Assembly (NCBI RefSeq): GCF_001613085.1
Contig: NZ_BDBR01000008.1
Span: forward strand, 1-64,000
Length of the DNA: 64,000 bases
Reading direction: 5' to 3'
Source: Nocardia salmonicida NBRC 13393
Lineage (GTDB): Bacteria > Actinomycetota > Actinomycetes > Mycobacteriales > Mycobacteriaceae
Positions 16,967-26,526 of the stretch are shown here, piece after piece. The translations under genes and the position numbers were made by a program. The notes below the pieces were generated by a model that saw nothing but the letters and a program-made list of their open reading frames with translations, ran no database searches and was not told the origin of the DNA. Numbering within the stretch: the first letter of the stretch is position 1; the number at the start of each line of letters is the position of its first letter.

Positions 16967-17461
16967 TCAGCTCTTGAAGGCGTCGACCAGCTTCTTGTAG
17001 AGGTCGGTGAATCGCTTGCGGGCGTCCTTCTGCGCCGGATCGAGGCCATCGGACGCCTCGGGGGAGTAGACGACCAGGTGGACTTCGTCGGCCGGATCGT
17101 CGGGCATCAGATCGATGATCTGGGTGCCCCTGTTGTCGCCGGCCGGAATGCCGAAATCGATCTCCTTGAGCGCGTTGATCTCCTCGCGCGCGGCCGAAAT
17201 CACGTCGGAGGCAACCTTTCCGGTCACCTTCTTGGGGGCGGTCTCGGGTTTGCGGTCCTTGCTCACGGCATCGGGCTGGTGCACGGCCTCGCCGTCGGCG
17301 AAGACCTGCAGGACCGGGCGCAGGTCGGTGCGCTGCGACCAGCCGTCGGGGATCGTGGTCAGGCTCACCAGCGGTAGTGGCGCCGGATCGGCATGGGCGA
17401 GTGCGCTCGCGCCCGGCAGGGCGAGAGCGCAGACGAGCAGTCCGGTCATGGTCAGGCGCAT
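16967..17461 (-). CDS. Secreted protein of unknown function
   Basis: This 164-residue protein has a clear signal peptide (about residues 1-25, with an ALAHADP cleavage region). The mature part contains a conserved-looking IPDGWSQRTDLRPVLQVFADG segment and a charged C-terminal helix ending in YKKLVDAFKS. There is no lipobox Cys. I do not recognise the family. It lies on the same strand as the upstream metallopeptidase gene (49 bp apart) and may be co-transcribed with it. Confidence 0.7.
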   Translation of the reverse strand: MRLTMTGLLVCALALPGASALAHADPAPLPLVSLTTIPDGWSQRTDLRPVLQVFADGEAVHQPDAVSKDRKPETAPKKVTGKVASDVISAAREEINALKEIDFGIPAGDNRGTQIIDLMPDDPADEVHLVVYSPEASDGLDPAQKDARKRFTDLYKKLVDAFKS

Positions 17462-17509
17462 GGGTTCCCCTCGATCGAAAGACAGTGCGTGGGTATCGCG
17501 TTCGAGGAG

Positions 17510-18436
17510 TCAGCGTAGCCCGGGCGGGTTGTCCAGGTCACGCGCGGAATAGGTGTCACAGGCCTGCACCGACCCGGTCCGGTAGCCGACGAGGAACCAC
17601 TTCTGCCGCTGATCCGAGGACCCGTGGGTCCACGACTCGGGATTGACGCCGCGACCCGCCGAGCGCTGGATGCGGTCGTCGCCCACGGCATTGGCGGCCG
17701 ACAGCGCGTCGCGAATATCTTTGTCGGACAAGGTTTTCAGGAAGGGCTGCCCGCCTCCGGGCGAGGGCTGCTTGTCGGCGAAGTTGGCCCAGATACCGGC
17801 GTAGCAGTCGGCCTGCAGCTCGGTGCGCACCGCGCCGGAGGTCGCGCCCTGCGGATCGCGCTGGGCCTTGCCGATATCGCCGAGCTGGTTCTGGATGTGG
17901 TGGCCGACCTCGTGCGCGACCACATACTCCTGCGCCAGCGGTCCCGCGCTCGCGCCGAACCGGTCGGTCAGCTCCTGGAAGAAGGCGGTGTCGAAGTAGG
18001 CGGTCTGGTCGGCCGGGCAGTAGAAGGGTCCGACGTCGCTGGTGGCATTGCCGCACCCGGTGTTCACGGCACCGGTGAACAGCACCAGCTCGGGCTCGAC
18101 ATAGTTCTTGCCGGTCTGTTGCGGCAGCTGCACCGACCACACCGCGTCGAGGCTCTGCGCGGTGGCCACCACCCGGCAGTCGACGTACTTGTTCGCGTCG
18201 GCGCCGGTCTTGCAGTGCGCCGGCGTTCCCGCGGTCCCCGGCTGCGCCTGCTGCCCGCTCTGCGCGCCGGTGAAGTTGCCGAGCACCGTCCCGGGATCGC
18301 CACCGAGGAGCAGCGTGATGACCAACAGGATCAGACCGCCAGCGCCGCCGCCGAGAGCGAGCTTGCCGCCCATGCCGGGTCCGCCACCCGAGGAAGCCCG
18401 GCCGGGATCGATCTGCATACCTTCGTTGAAGGTCAT
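17510..18436 (-). CDS. YpfJ-type neutral zinc metallopeptidase
   Basis: This 308-residue protein belongs to the putative neutral zinc metallopeptidase family (YpfJ/KPN_02809 type). After a Gly-rich N-terminus there is one membrane segment (about residues 33-52) and a catalytic domain with VVAHEVGHHIQN, where HEVGH is the HExxH zinc motif. Conserved cysteines and ELQADCYAGIWAN supply the third-ligand region. The peptidase domain should face outside the membrane; the natural substrate is unknown. ATG at 18436 gives the family-typical MTFNEG start. Confidence 0.88.
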   Translation of the reverse strand: MTFNEGMQIDPGRASSGGGPGMGGKLALGGGAGGLILLVITLLLGGDPGTVLGNFTGAQSGQQAQPGTAGTPAHCKTGADANKYVDCRVVATAQSLDAVWSVQLPQQTGKNYVEPELVLFTGAVNTGCGNATSDVGPFYCPADQTAYFDTAFFQELTDRFGASAGPLAQEYVVAHEVGHHIQNQLGDIGKAQRDPQGATSGAVRTELQADCYAGIWANFADKQPSPGGGQPFLKTLSDKDIRDALSAANAVGDDRIQRSAGRGVNPESWTHGSSDQRQKWFLVGYRTGSVQACDTYSARDLDNPPGLR

Positions 18437-18645
18437 CGCGGTACTCGCCTTCGCTCGGTTGTCCAGCTGCCTCACAGCATGATTCACCGTCGGCGGGAGC
18501 GGCGACGGCGGACAGGTGTCACAAGCTTGACACGGTGGGGAAGATATCGGTTTTCACTCGGGCACCGTGTCTCACTACGATGGCAGTGCACCCGGTCATC
18601 TGCGCCGGTGCGACAAGTCCGTGAAAGTCTGTCGAAAGGAATACC

Positions 18646-20454
18646 GTGCTGCGCACCCACTTGGCTGGTTCGCTGCGAGGCGAGCACGCCGGTCAGACCG
18701 TCACCCTCACCGGCTGGGTGGCGAGGCGTCGTGACCACGGTGGTGTGACCTTCATCGATCTGCGCGACGCTTCGGGCGTCTCGCAGGTGGTTTTCCGCGA
18801 GGGCGAGGCGGCCGAACAGGCCCACAAGCTGCGCGCGGAATTCTGTGTGCAGGTCACCGGTGTGGTGGAACGGCGTCCCGACGGCAACGAGAACCCGGAG
18901 CTGCCGACCGGGCAGATCGAGGTCGACGCCAAGGAATTGGTCGTGCTCAACGAGAGCGCGCCGCTGCCGTTCCAGCTCGACGAGACCCCCGGCGACGAGG
19001 CCCGCCTCAAGTACCGCTACCTCGACCTGCGCCGCGAAGGCCCCGGCCACGCCATCCGCCTGCGCTCCAAGGTCAACGCCGCCGCCCGCGAGGTGCTGGC
19101 AAGCCACGACTTCGTCGAGGTCGAGACCCCCACGCTTACCCGCTCCACCCCGGAGGGCGCTCGCGACTTCCTGGTCCCCGCGCGCCTGCAGCCGGGCAGC
19201 TTCTACGCGCTGCCGCAGAGCCCGCAGCTGTTCAAGCAGCTGCTGATGGTCGGTGGCATCGAGCGCTACTACCAGATCGCGCGCTGCTACCGCGACGAGG
19301 ACTTCCGCGCCGATCGTCAGCCCGAGTTCACCCAACTCGACATCGAGATGAGCTTCGTGCGCCAGGACGACGTGATCCTGCTGGCCGAGGACATCCTGAC
19401 CGCGCTGTGGAAGCTGGTCGGCCACGACATCGTCACCCCGATTCCGCACATGACCTACGCGGAGTCGATGCGGCGCTACGGCTCCGACAAGCCCGACCTG
19501 CGTTTCGGCGTCGAGATCACCGAGCTCAGCGACTACTTCAAGGACACGACCTTCCGGGTGTTCCAGTCGGAGTACGTCGGCGCGGTCGTGATGCCCGGTG
19601 GCGCGAGCCAGCCGCGACGCCAGCTCGATGCCTGGCAGGAGTGGGCGAAGCAGCGTGGCGCCAAGGGCCTGGCTTACATCCTGATCAACGAAGACGGCAC
19701 CCTGGGCGGCCCGGTCGCCAAGAACCTGACCGACGTGGAACGGGACGGCCTGGCCAAGCAGGTCGGCGCCGAGCCGGGCGACTGCGTGTTCTTCGCCGCC
19801 GGTGCGGTGAAGTCGAGCCGTGCCCTGCTGGGTGCCGCGCGCGGCGAGATCGCCCGCAAGTGCGACCTCATCGACCCGAACGCCTGGGCTTTCGTCTGGA
19901 TCGTCGACGCCCCGATGTTCGAGCCCGCCGCCGAGGCGACCGCCAGCGGTGACGTGGCGCTGGGCTACTCGGCCTGGACCGCGGTGCACCACGCGTTCAC
20001 CTCGCCCAAGCCGGAGTCGCTCGACACCTTCGACACCGACCCCGATTCCGCGCTGGCCTACGCCTACGACATCGTCTGCAACGGCAACGAGATCGGTGGC
20101 GGTTCCATCCGTATCCACCGTCGCGATGTGCAGGAACGCGTGTTCTCGGTGATGGGCATCGACAACGCCGAAGCCCAGGACAAGTTCGGCTTCCTGCTCG
20201 ACGCGTTCGCCTACGGTGCTCCGCCGCACGGCGGCATCGCCTTCGGCTGGGACCGCATCACCGCGCTGCTGGCCGGTGAGGACTCGATCCGCGAGGTGAT
20301 CGCGTTCCCGAAGACCGGCGGCGGTGTCGACCCGCTCACCGACGCGCCCGCGCAGATCACCGCGCAGCAGCGCAAGGAGGCGGGCATCGACGCCAAGCCC
20401 GAGGTCAAGGGCAAGGCCACCGACGCGGCGAAAGTTGTTGCGGCCGAGAAATAG
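18646..20454 (+). CDS. aspS: Aspartyl-tRNA synthetase
   Basis: This 602-residue class II synthetase attaches aspartate to tRNA. An OB-fold anticodon-binding domain (about residues 1-110, with [19 protein letters not shown]) precedes the catalytic core with motif 2 ([20 protein letters not shown]), the bacterial GAD insertion domain, and motif 3 ([10 protein letters not shown]). The GTG at 18646 starts the family-typical VLRTHLAG. Actinobacterial AspRS enzymes are often non-discriminating and work with GatCAB, but that cannot be settled from sequence alone. The DUF389 gene follows as in mycobacteria. Confidence 0.96.
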   Translation: MLRTHLAGSLRGEHAGQTVTLTGWVARRRDHGGVTFIDLRDASGVSQVVFREGEAAEQAHKLRAEFCVQVTGVVERRPDGNENPELPTGQIEVDAKELVVLNESAPLPFQLDETPGDEARLKYRYLDLRREGPGHAIRLRSKVNAAAREVLASHDFVEVETPTLTRSTPEGARDFLVPARLQPGSFYALPQSPQLFKQLLMVGGIERYYQIARCYRDEDFRADRQPEFTQLDIEMSFVRQDDVILLAEDILTALWKLVGHDIVTPIPHMTYAESMRRYGSDKPDLRFGVEITELSDYFKDTTFRVFQSEYVGAVVMPGGASQPRRQLDAWQEWAKQRGAKGLAYILINEDGTLGGPVAKNLTDVERDGLAKQVGAEPGDCVFFAAGAVKSSRALLGAARGEIARKCDLIDPNAWAFVWIVDAPMFEPAAEATASGDVALGYSAWTAVHHAFTSPKPESLDTFDTDPDSALAYAYDIVCNGNEIGGGSIRIHRRDVQERVFSVMGIDNAEAQDKFGFLLDAFAYGAPPHGGIAFGWDRITALLAGEDSIREVIAFPKTGGGVDPLTDAPAQITAQQRKEAGIDAKPEVKGKATDAAKVVAAEK

Positions 20455-20494
20455 CGGTCATCGGAGGGAGCCCGGTACCTTCTGGTCAGTTCCC

Positions 20495-20512
20495 GTATCG
20501 CCACGGCGATAC
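20495..20512 (+). repeat. Short perfect hairpin between aspS and the DUF389 gene
   Basis: GTATCGCC and GGCGATAC pair perfectly over 8 bp with a 2-nt loop, ending just before the AGGAGG ribosome-binding site of the DUF389 gene. It could affect read-through or translation of that gene, but it is short and has no T-run. Confidence 0.35.
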
Positions 20513-20529
20513 CGATCAGGAGGACACCG

Positions 20530-21498
20530 GTGCTACATCTTCGAGTGATCAGCCCGCCCGAGCAGACCGATGAGCTGGTGCGGGTTCTCGAAGCCGACAC
20601 CGGCGTCACCCACCTGACGGTGGCGCGCGGCATCGCGCTCGACCCCGTGGGCGATCTCGTTCAGGCCGATGTGGCGCGGGAGGCGGGCAACAAGGTGCTC
20701 GCCGATGTGAAGTCGCTCGGCATCGTCGAGCACGGCGGAATCACCCTCGGCCCGGTCAGCGCGGTGCTCTCCGATGCCGCGGACCGGGCCGTTCGCGCCG
20801 CGCCCGGTGACCCGAGTGACGCGGTGATCTGGGAGCAACTGCTCAAGGAAACCCACGAGGAATCCTCGCTCAACGCCACCTTCGTGGCGTTCCTGACCAT
20901 CGCCTGCCTGCTCGCCTCGATCGGGGTGGCGACCAACTCACCGGTCACCATCGTCGGCGCGATGGTGGTGGGCCCGGAGTTCGGTCCGCTGGCCGCGCTG
21001 TCGGTGGCACTGGTGCGCCGCAACTGGCGGCTGGCGCGGCGCTCCATCATCGCGTTGGCGGTGGCGTTTCCGTTCGCGATGGTGGTCACGCTCGGCGCGA
21101 CGATCGTGTGGGAGCAGCTCGGCTGGATCACCACCGAGGGTGTGGTCGACGCGCACAGCGTCGACTTCATCTTCGAGGTCGGTCCGTTCTCGCTGGTGGT
21201 GGCGCTGCTCGCCGGTGCGGCGGGGATGTTGTCGCTGGTCACCGCGAAGTCGGCGGCTCTGATCGGGGTCTTCATCTCGGTGACGACCGTGCCCGCCGCC
21301 GGCTACGCGGTGGTGGCGGCGACCATCGGACAGTGGCATCGGGCGTTCGAGTCGGTCGGCCAGCTCGCGCTGAATCTGGTGGGCATCGTGATCGCCGGGG
21401 TACTGGTGCTCGAGCTGCGACCGAAGGCGGGCGACGAGAAGGGTCCGATCGGCCGGTTCAAGCGGGCCATCGGCATGCGGACCGTGTTCGAACGCTGA
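20530..21498 (+). CDS. DUF389 membrane protein (Rv2571c type)
   Basis: This 322-residue protein has a soluble N-terminal domain of about 110 residues and then about six membrane segments, including the DUF389 hallmark NSPVTIVGAMVVGPEFGPLAALS. The function of DUF389 proteins is unknown; a transport or sensing role is often assumed. It follows aspS as Rv2571c follows Rv2572c in M. tuberculosis. The GTG at 20530 has a strong AGGAGG ribosome-binding site. Confidence 0.88.
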   Translation: MLHLRVISPPEQTDELVRVLEADTGVTHLTVARGIALDPVGDLVQADVAREAGNKVLADVKSLGIVEHGGITLGPVSAVLSDAADRAVRAAPGDPSDAVIWEQLLKETHEESSLNATFVAFLTIACLLASIGVATNSPVTIVGAMVVGPEFGPLAALSVALVRRNWRLARRSIIALAVAFPFAMVVTLGATIVWEQLGWITTEGVVDAHSVDFIFEVGPFSLVVALLAGAAGMLSLVTAKSAALIGVFISVTTVPAAGYAVVAATIGQWHRAFESVGQLALNLVGIVIAGVLVLELRPKAGDEKGPIGRFKRAIGMRTVFER

Positions 21499-21500
21499 CC

Positions 21501-22520
21501 TCAGACGCGGGCGACCGGTCCCGCCGTCAGCATCCGGTAGGAGTACGTCACCGCGATGACGCACACCGGCCCCGCGACGAACAGGCCCAGCCCGCACAGC
21601 GCCGCGCCGACGAAGGTGACCAGCATGACGGTGAGCGCCAGCAGCAGCGACGCCCACAGATTCGCCAGCACCAGCTGCGCGCTCGCCTTGATCGCTTCCA
21701 CCGGGCCGTAGTCCTGATCGATCACGAAGTGCAGCGAGAACATGCACAGGAACCCGGCGATCAGCCCCGGCGCCAGGCACAGCGACGACAGCAGCAGGGT
21801 GACGGTGAACGCGAGCAGCGAGGTCAGTAGGACATTGCCCGCGTTCACGAATCGGAAGAACGATCCGAATGCCGGTGGATACCCATCGGTTTCGTAGAGC
21901 GCCCCGCGCACCATCGCCGCCTGCAGCAGCCACAGCGCGACGATCACCATCAAGAACAGGAACAGCACGCTGAACGGTGATGTCGGATCGACGATCTGGA
22001 CGACGGCGAGGAAGCCGAGATAGATCAATACCCCCACCGCGGTGACCCCCAGCCACGGACCGGGATTGGCCCGGAATCGCTCCCAGCCGTAGCTCAGCGA
22101 ACGGCCGATATCGAGGGCCTGTGCTCCCGAATGGTAGTAACCGGGCGTCTGCCCGCCACCACCCGTGGACACGCCGGATGCGGGGGCTGCGGGGTAGATC
22201 GGATTCTCCGGTTTCGACTGGGGCACCGCGTAACCGGGACCCGTGCCGGCGGGCCCGTACTGCGGTGCCTGTCCGCCGTGGCCGGCAATCGGTGGCGGCG
22301 GCTCGACCGGCTCGTGCCCGTACTGGGCGGCGCCGGGGCCCTCGAATTGCGGATAGCCTGCGCCACCGGCCATTCCGTGCCTGCTCGGTCCGGTACCGGG
22401 AGCCGGTGGTTGCCCGGTTCCCTCGTGTCTGCCCCCGGGTCCGGCGAATTGTCCGCCACCGCCCGGAACAGGCGACCCGCCCGGTGAATCGCTCGATGCG
22501 GCGTACGGTGTGTCGGTCAC
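21501..22520 (-). CDS. Pro/Gly-rich multi-pass membrane protein (Rv2560-like)
   Basis: This 339-residue protein has a Pro/Gly-rich, probably cytoplasmic N-terminal half (about residues 1-135) and then about five membrane segments from residue 155 to the end, including stretches starting GVLIYLGFL and LLLALTVMLVTFVG. Its layout resembles the proline/glycine-rich membrane protein Rv2560 of M. tuberculosis, which lies in the corresponding neighbourhood. No function is known. It is convergent with the DUF389 gene, 2 bp away. Confidence 0.8.
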   Translation of the reverse strand: MTDTPYAASSDSPGGSPVPGGGGQFAGPGGRHEGTGQPPAPGTGPSRHGMAGGAGYPQFEGPGAAQYGHEPVEPPPPIAGHGGQAPQYGPAGTGPGYAVPQSKPENPIYPAAPASGVSTGGGGQTPGYYHSGAQALDIGRSLSYGWERFRANPGPWLGVTAVGVLIYLGFLAVVQIVDPTSPFSVLFLFLMVIVALWLLQAAMVRGALYETDGYPPAFGSFFRFVNAGNVLLTSLLAFTVTLLLSSLCLAPGLIAGFLCMFSLHFVIDQDYGPVEAIKASAQLVLANLWASLLLALTVMLVTFVGAALCGLGLFVAGPVCVIAVTYSYRMLTAGPVARV

Positions 22521-22713
22521 TGTGGTAGACCTTTCGACTCAACCGGTTTGCGGTGTGGCGCACAGCAGTTCACGATGAGAAAACCCGACGACCGGCTGAT
22601 GTGTCAAGCCAACAGGAACACACGCGCAACCTCGGTGCCAACACGCCGAACGACGCGGAAAGGTTGTCCAACCGCTCGCTAGAAGTGACCGGGTACGAGT
22701 AGCTTGAGAGGCG

Positions 22714-23883
22714 ATGACCGCACTATTGGCCGAACGCGCCGCCGACGTCGTGTCCGCAGCACAACAGTTGCTCACAAAGCGAATGGGTGCTCCGGTAAAG
22801 CTGAGTGATCCGATCGAGCTCAGCGGCAGTGGTAGGACGACAGTCCTACGCGTGCGTGTTGCGGAAAACGCATTTTCGTTGCCGCGCACGCTGATCGTCA
22901 AGCAGGTGCGCGGTTCTACTCCCGACCGCCGCGCCGGTGGTTTGGCGCCCGGCGTCGCCAGTATCGACGCGGCATTCCTCCGCGAGGCGGTGTCCTACCA
23001 GTTCACCACCGCGCTGAGTCGCGAGCAGCGTCCCGGTGCCTTCCTGATCGCGCACAGCGTCCCCGACCGGCTCCTCGTGCTCTCCGACCTCGGTGACAAC
23101 GCGTTACTCACCTCGGTGCTGCAGGCCCGCGTGGAGCCGGGTACCCGCAACTCGTTGATGGCGTTCGCGCAGGCGCTCGGCCGGATGCACGCCGCGACCG
23201 TCGGCCGCGAGCCCGACTTCGTCGCCCTGATGCGTCGCGTCGACTCGGTGCACCGCGTCGACGGGATCGCCCAGCAGGCCCAGGCCGCTATCGCCGAGGT
23301 CCCCGGTCTGCTCGCGGCCGAGTTCGGCATCGAGGTGCCCGGCGAGATCGCCGAACGCATCGTGCACGGCAACCGTCTGTTCACCGGTGGCCGCTACCGC
23401 GCGTTCAGCCCGTCGGACCTGTGCCCCGACAACGTGATCATGAACGAGGAAGGTGCGCGGTTCCTCGACTACGAGTGGGGCGGTTTCCGCGACGCCACCC
23501 TCGACATCACTTACGCGCTCGTCTCCTACCCCGGCTGCCTGTGCGATTTCGAACTCTCGCGCAGCCGCGCCAAGGAAATGGTCGAGGCCTGGCGTTCTGC
23601 CGTGGTCGGCGTCTGGCCGTCGCTGGCCGACGACACCGTCCTGGCCGAACGGATCCTCGAAGCCCGGCTGATCTGGGTCTGGCTGTCCACCTACTGGTTC
23701 CTGCCCGCCGACCACGCCCGCATCGCCACCGCCCGCGAACACGGGCTGTCGGTCCCGCGCTCGGAAGCCCTGATCAACCGGTGGTCCGCACTCGCCGAAG
23801 ACGCCAGGATGACCGGCGACGACGCGGTCGGCGACTTCGCCGAACAGGTCTCGGCGATGCTCGAGGAACGCTGGTCGGAGTAG
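22714..23883 (+). CDS. APH-type phosphotransferase
   Basis: This 389-residue protein has an aminoglycoside-phosphotransferase/choline-kinase-like fold. The catalytic region reads SPSDLCPDNVIMNEEG, where the Asp of SDLCPDN replaces the usual HGDLHxxN, and is followed by the magnesium-binding FLDYEWGGF. The substrate is unknown; many such actinobacterial proteins act on sugars or small metabolites rather than antibiotics. It stands alone, with the divergent Rv2560-like gene about 190 bp upstream. Confidence 0.8.
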   Translation: MTALLAERAADVVSAAQQLLTKRMGAPVKLSDPIELSGSGRTTVLRVRVAENAFSLPRTLIVKQVRGSTPDRRAGGLAPGVASIDAAFLREAVSYQFTTALSREQRPGAFLIAHSVPDRLLVLSDLGDNALLTSVLQARVEPGTRNSLMAFAQALGRMHAATVGREPDFVALMRRVDSVHRVDGIAQQAQAAIAEVPGLLAAEFGIEVPGEIAERIVHGNRLFTGGRYRAFSPSDLCPDNVIMNEEGARFLDYEWGGFRDATLDITYALVSYPGCLCDFELSRSRAKEMVEAWRSAVVGVWPSLADDTVLAERILEARLIWVWLSTYWFLPADHARIATAREHGLSVPRSEALINRWSALAEDARMTGDDAVGDFAEQVSAMLEERWSE

Positions 23884-23959
23884 CGGCGCCGAGCTGGCTC
23901 CCCACTTCTCGCCGCGCCGCGGGTACCGTCGGCAGGGATCTGAGGAGTTGGGAGCAGCC

Positions 23960-24781
23960 GTGCCGATACCGGTCACCGTCACAGTCGTCCGCAAGCAGTG
24001 GTTGACCCCGCACCTGGTGCGCGTGGTCGGCACCGTGTCGGACGGATTCACCCCTAACGCGTTCACCGACGCCTATGTGAAGTTGATCTTCCCGGCGCCC
24101 GGCGTCGAATATCCCGAGCCGTTCGATCTCGACACGGTGCGCGCGACGCTCGGCCCGGAGAGCCAGCCCGTGCTGCGCACCTACACGGTGCGATCCTTCG
24201 ATCCCGAGCTGCGCGAGATCAGCATCGACTTCGTGGTGCACGGTGACGAGGGCGTCGCGGGGCCGTGGGCGCGCTCGGTGGAGCCGGGCGCACGGTTCTG
24301 GTTGAACGGACCGGGCGGTGCGTTCGCACCCGACCCGGCGGCCGACTGGTACCTGCTCGCCGGCGACGAATCGGCGCTGCCCGCTGTCGCGGCCGCACTC
24401 GAAGCACTGCCGGCCGGTGCGCCCGCGCTCGTGTTCGTCGAGGTGGGCGGCACCGAGGACGAGATCCCCCTCGTTTCTCCCGCTGATCTGCGCCTGCACT
24501 GGGTGCATCGCGGTGTGTCCTCGGACCGGATCACCGACGACCTGGCCGGGGCGCATTCGCCGCTGGTGGCAGCGGTGCGTGCGGCCGAGTGGCTGCCGGG
24601 TCAGGTGCAGGCGTTCGTGCACGGCGAGGCCGAGTCCGTGATGCGTCAGCTGCGCCCTTACCTGCGCAAGGAACGCGACATCGCGCCGAAATGGCTCTCG
24701 ATCTCGGGATACTGGCGGCGCGGCCGCACCGAGGAGGGCTTCCGTGAATGGAAGCGCGAGCTGGCAGCCGAGGGCGCCTGA
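23960..24781 (+). CDS. Siderophore-interacting protein (flavin-dependent ferric-siderophore reductase family)
   Basis: This 273-residue protein has the FAD-binding domain of the ViuB/SIP family (residues ~10-130, with LRTYTVRSF as the flavin-binding segment) and the C-terminal SIP domain, including the YLLAGDESALPA motif and the closing GYWRRGRTEEGFREWK. It would release iron from ferric siderophores in the cytoplasm using NAD(P)H. No iron-box-like operator was noticed. The GTG at 23960 follows GGGAG; the gene lies 76 bp after the phosphotransferase gene. Confidence 0.9.
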   Translation: MPIPVTVTVVRKQWLTPHLVRVVGTVSDGFTPNAFTDAYVKLIFPAPGVEYPEPFDLDTVRATLGPESQPVLRTYTVRSFDPELREISIDFVVHGDEGVAGPWARSVEPGARFWLNGPGGAFAPDPAADWYLLAGDESALPAVAAALEALPAGAPALVFVEVGGTEDEIPLVSPADLRLHWVHRGVSSDRITDDLAGAHSPLVAAVRAAEWLPGQVQAFVHGEAESVMRQLRPYLRKERDIAPKWLSISGYWRRGRTEEGFREWKRELAAEGA

Positions 24782-24796
24782 TCACGTAAGTAGTAC

Positions 24797-26044
24797 TCAG
24801 CGGGTCAGCGCGGCGAGTTTGCCGCGCAGATGGGCACTTTCGACCGCGTTGTCGGTGAGCAGCAGCGCCGACTCGTAGGCGGCGATCGCTTCGCCGGTGC
24901 GTCCGAGATCGGTGAGGAAGGCGGCGCGGGCGGCGTCGAGATAGCCGTAGGTCGCCAGCGCCGGTTCCGCGCCGAGCGGATCCAGGAGCGCCAGCGCCTG
25001 GGCCGGATCGCCGGCCAGGCCGACCGCGATGGCGTGATTGAGCAGCGCGACCGGCGACGGCGCATCGCGCAGCAACAACCGGTACAGGCCGATGATCTCC
25101 CGCCAGTCGGTATCGGCCCAGGTCGGTGCTTCGTCGTGCACGGCGGCGATCGCGGCCTGCAGGGTATACCGGTCGGTATGTGGAAGCGCGTGTTTCACCA
25201 GCGCGATGCCCTCGGTGATGGCCGCTCTGTCCCAGCGGTCGCGGTCCTGGTGTTCGAGCGTGCACAGGGTGCCCTCGTCGTCGACGCGCGCTGCCCGGCG
25301 CGCGTCGGTGAGCAGGATCAGCGCCAGCAGCCCGGTCACCGATGGGTCGTCGGGGACGAGCGCGTGCATCATCCTGGCCAACTGCAGCGCCCGGTCGACG
25401 AGATCGGTACGGACCAGCACCTCGCCCGCGGGCGAGGTGTGGCCGGTGGTGAACAGTAGGTGGATCACCGCGCAGATGGAATCGAGCCGCTGCGGCAGCT
25501 CGCGCACCGAGGGCACTCGATACGGAATGGCCGCTACCGCGATCTTCTTCTTGGCACGGGTGATCCGCGCGGCCATGGTCGCCTCGCTCACCAGGAATGC
25601 GCGAGCCACCTCGGCGGTGGTGACGCCGCAGACCAGCCGCAGTGTCAGGGCGACCTGCGCCTGTGGCGCGAGCGCGGGGTGGCAGCAGGTGCTGATCAGC
25701 CGCAGCCGGTCGTCGGGGATCGCCGGGTCGTCCAGATCGGCCAGCGCCAGGTCGGCGGTATCGTCCACCGATTCGTCGACGACGAGCTGGGGCAGCGCGC
25801 GCCGGAAGGTGCTGTCGCGGCGCAGCAGGTCGAGGCCGCGACGCCGCGCGACCGTCGTCAGCCAGGCGCCGGGTCGGGCCGGGACACCGTCGCTCGCCCA
25901 GACGGTCAGCGCCGTCGCGTAGGCGTCCTGCACGCATTCCTCAGCGAGGTCGAAATCGCGGACCAACCGCACCGTCGCGGCGAGCACGAAAGCCCACTCG
26001 CGACGGTGCGCCTGTTCGACGGCTGCGGCCGCCGCTGTGATCAC
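24797..26044 (-). CDS. ECF42-type RNA polymerase sigma factor
   Basis: This 415-residue protein has sigma-70 region 2 (about residues 5-70) and region 4 (about 110-170), followed by a long C-terminal extension (about 185-415) rich in helical pairs like TPR repeats. This architecture and the immediately upstream DGPF/YciI-like gene mark it as the ECF42 group, in which the extension is needed for activity and replaces an anti-sigma factor. The GTG start overlaps the stop of the DGPF gene by 4 bp (26041-26044). It probably drives its own operon from the candidate promoter at 26445-26473. Confidence 0.88.
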   Translation of the reverse strand: MITAAAAAVEQAHRREWAFVLAATVRLVRDFDLAEECVQDAYATALTVWASDGVPARPGAWLTTVARRRGLDLLRRDSTFRRALPQLVVDESVDDTADLALADLDDPAIPDDRLRLISTCCHPALAPQAQVALTLRLVCGVTTAEVARAFLVSEATMAARITRAKKKIAVAAIPYRVPSVRELPQRLDSICAVIHLLFTTGHTSPAGEVLVRTDLVDRALQLARMMHALVPDDPSVTGLLALILLTDARRAARVDDEGTLCTLEHQDRDRWDRAAITEGIALVKHALPHTDRYTLQAAIAAVHDEAPTWADTDWREIIGLYRLLLRDAPSPVALLNHAIAVGLAGDPAQALALLDPLGAEPALATYGYLDAARAAFLTDLGRTGEAIAAYESALLLTDNAVESAHLRGKLAALTR

Positions 26045-26394
26045 GACTGCGGGTAGACCTGGATCGGGCGCACCTCGACGCCACCGGTGGGGGCAGGCAC
26101 CTGTGCGGCGAGGGCGATCGCGGCGTCCAGGTCCGGCGCCTCGAGCAGGTAGTAGCCGCCGAGCGCTTCCTTCGCCTCGGCGAACGGGCCGTCGGTGATG
26201 ACGACCTCGCCGCCAGCATCGCGGCGGATCGTGGTCGCGGTCGCGGTGGGCTGCAACGCCTGCCCGCCGAGGTTGGCGTCACCGGCGATCTGCTGAAACG
26301 TGCGATGGGCGGCGAGCATGTCGTCGAACTCGGCGGGGGAGTACGCGGCGTAGGTGGCTTCGTCGCCGTAGATCAGGACCAGGTACTGGCTCAT
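26041..26394 (-). CDS. DGPF (YCII-related) protein, partner of the ECF42 sigma factor
   Basis: This 117-residue protein starts MSQYLVLIYGDEATYAAY and carries the diagnostic DGPF motif in VVITDGPFAEAKEALGGYYL. Such ferredoxin-fold proteins are typical targets and neighbours of ECF42 sigma factors; their biochemical role is not established. It is the first gene of the two-gene operon, with an AAGGAG ribosome-binding site upstream of the ATG. Confidence 0.9.
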   Translation of the reverse strand: MSQYLVLIYGDEATYAAYSPAEFDDMLAAHRTFQQIAGDANLGGQALQPTATATTIRRDAGGEVVITDGPFAEAKEALGGYYLLEAPDLDAAIALAAQVPAPTGGVEVRPIQVYPQS

Positions 26395-26444
26395 GATGTG
26401 CTCCTTCGGTGGGGGCTGCCCGCTCGTCGGGTGGCCGTACTCAC

Positions 26445-26473
26445 TCGACGAGCGAGCGCGGGCACAATCGACA
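26445..26473 (-). promoter_or_regulatory. Candidate ECF42 promoter
   Basis: On the minus strand TGTCGA (26473-26468), a 17-bp spacer and CGTCGA (26450-26445) lie about 50 bp upstream of the DGPF start codon. The TGTCGA -35 element and a CGTC/CGA-like -10 resemble the motif I recall for ECF42-dependent promoters, suggesting autoregulation. It is based on motif recognition only. Confidence 0.5.
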
Positions 26474-26526
26474 ACCCTGTCCGAAGAATTCTGCGCCGAT
26501 TTCCGCGGCGTCGCGACGAACCCCGC

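Noticed and set aside
18527..18581. A TTGACA promoter for aspS
   Set aside because: TTGACA occurs at 18527-18532, but no convincing -10 lies 16-18 bp downstream.
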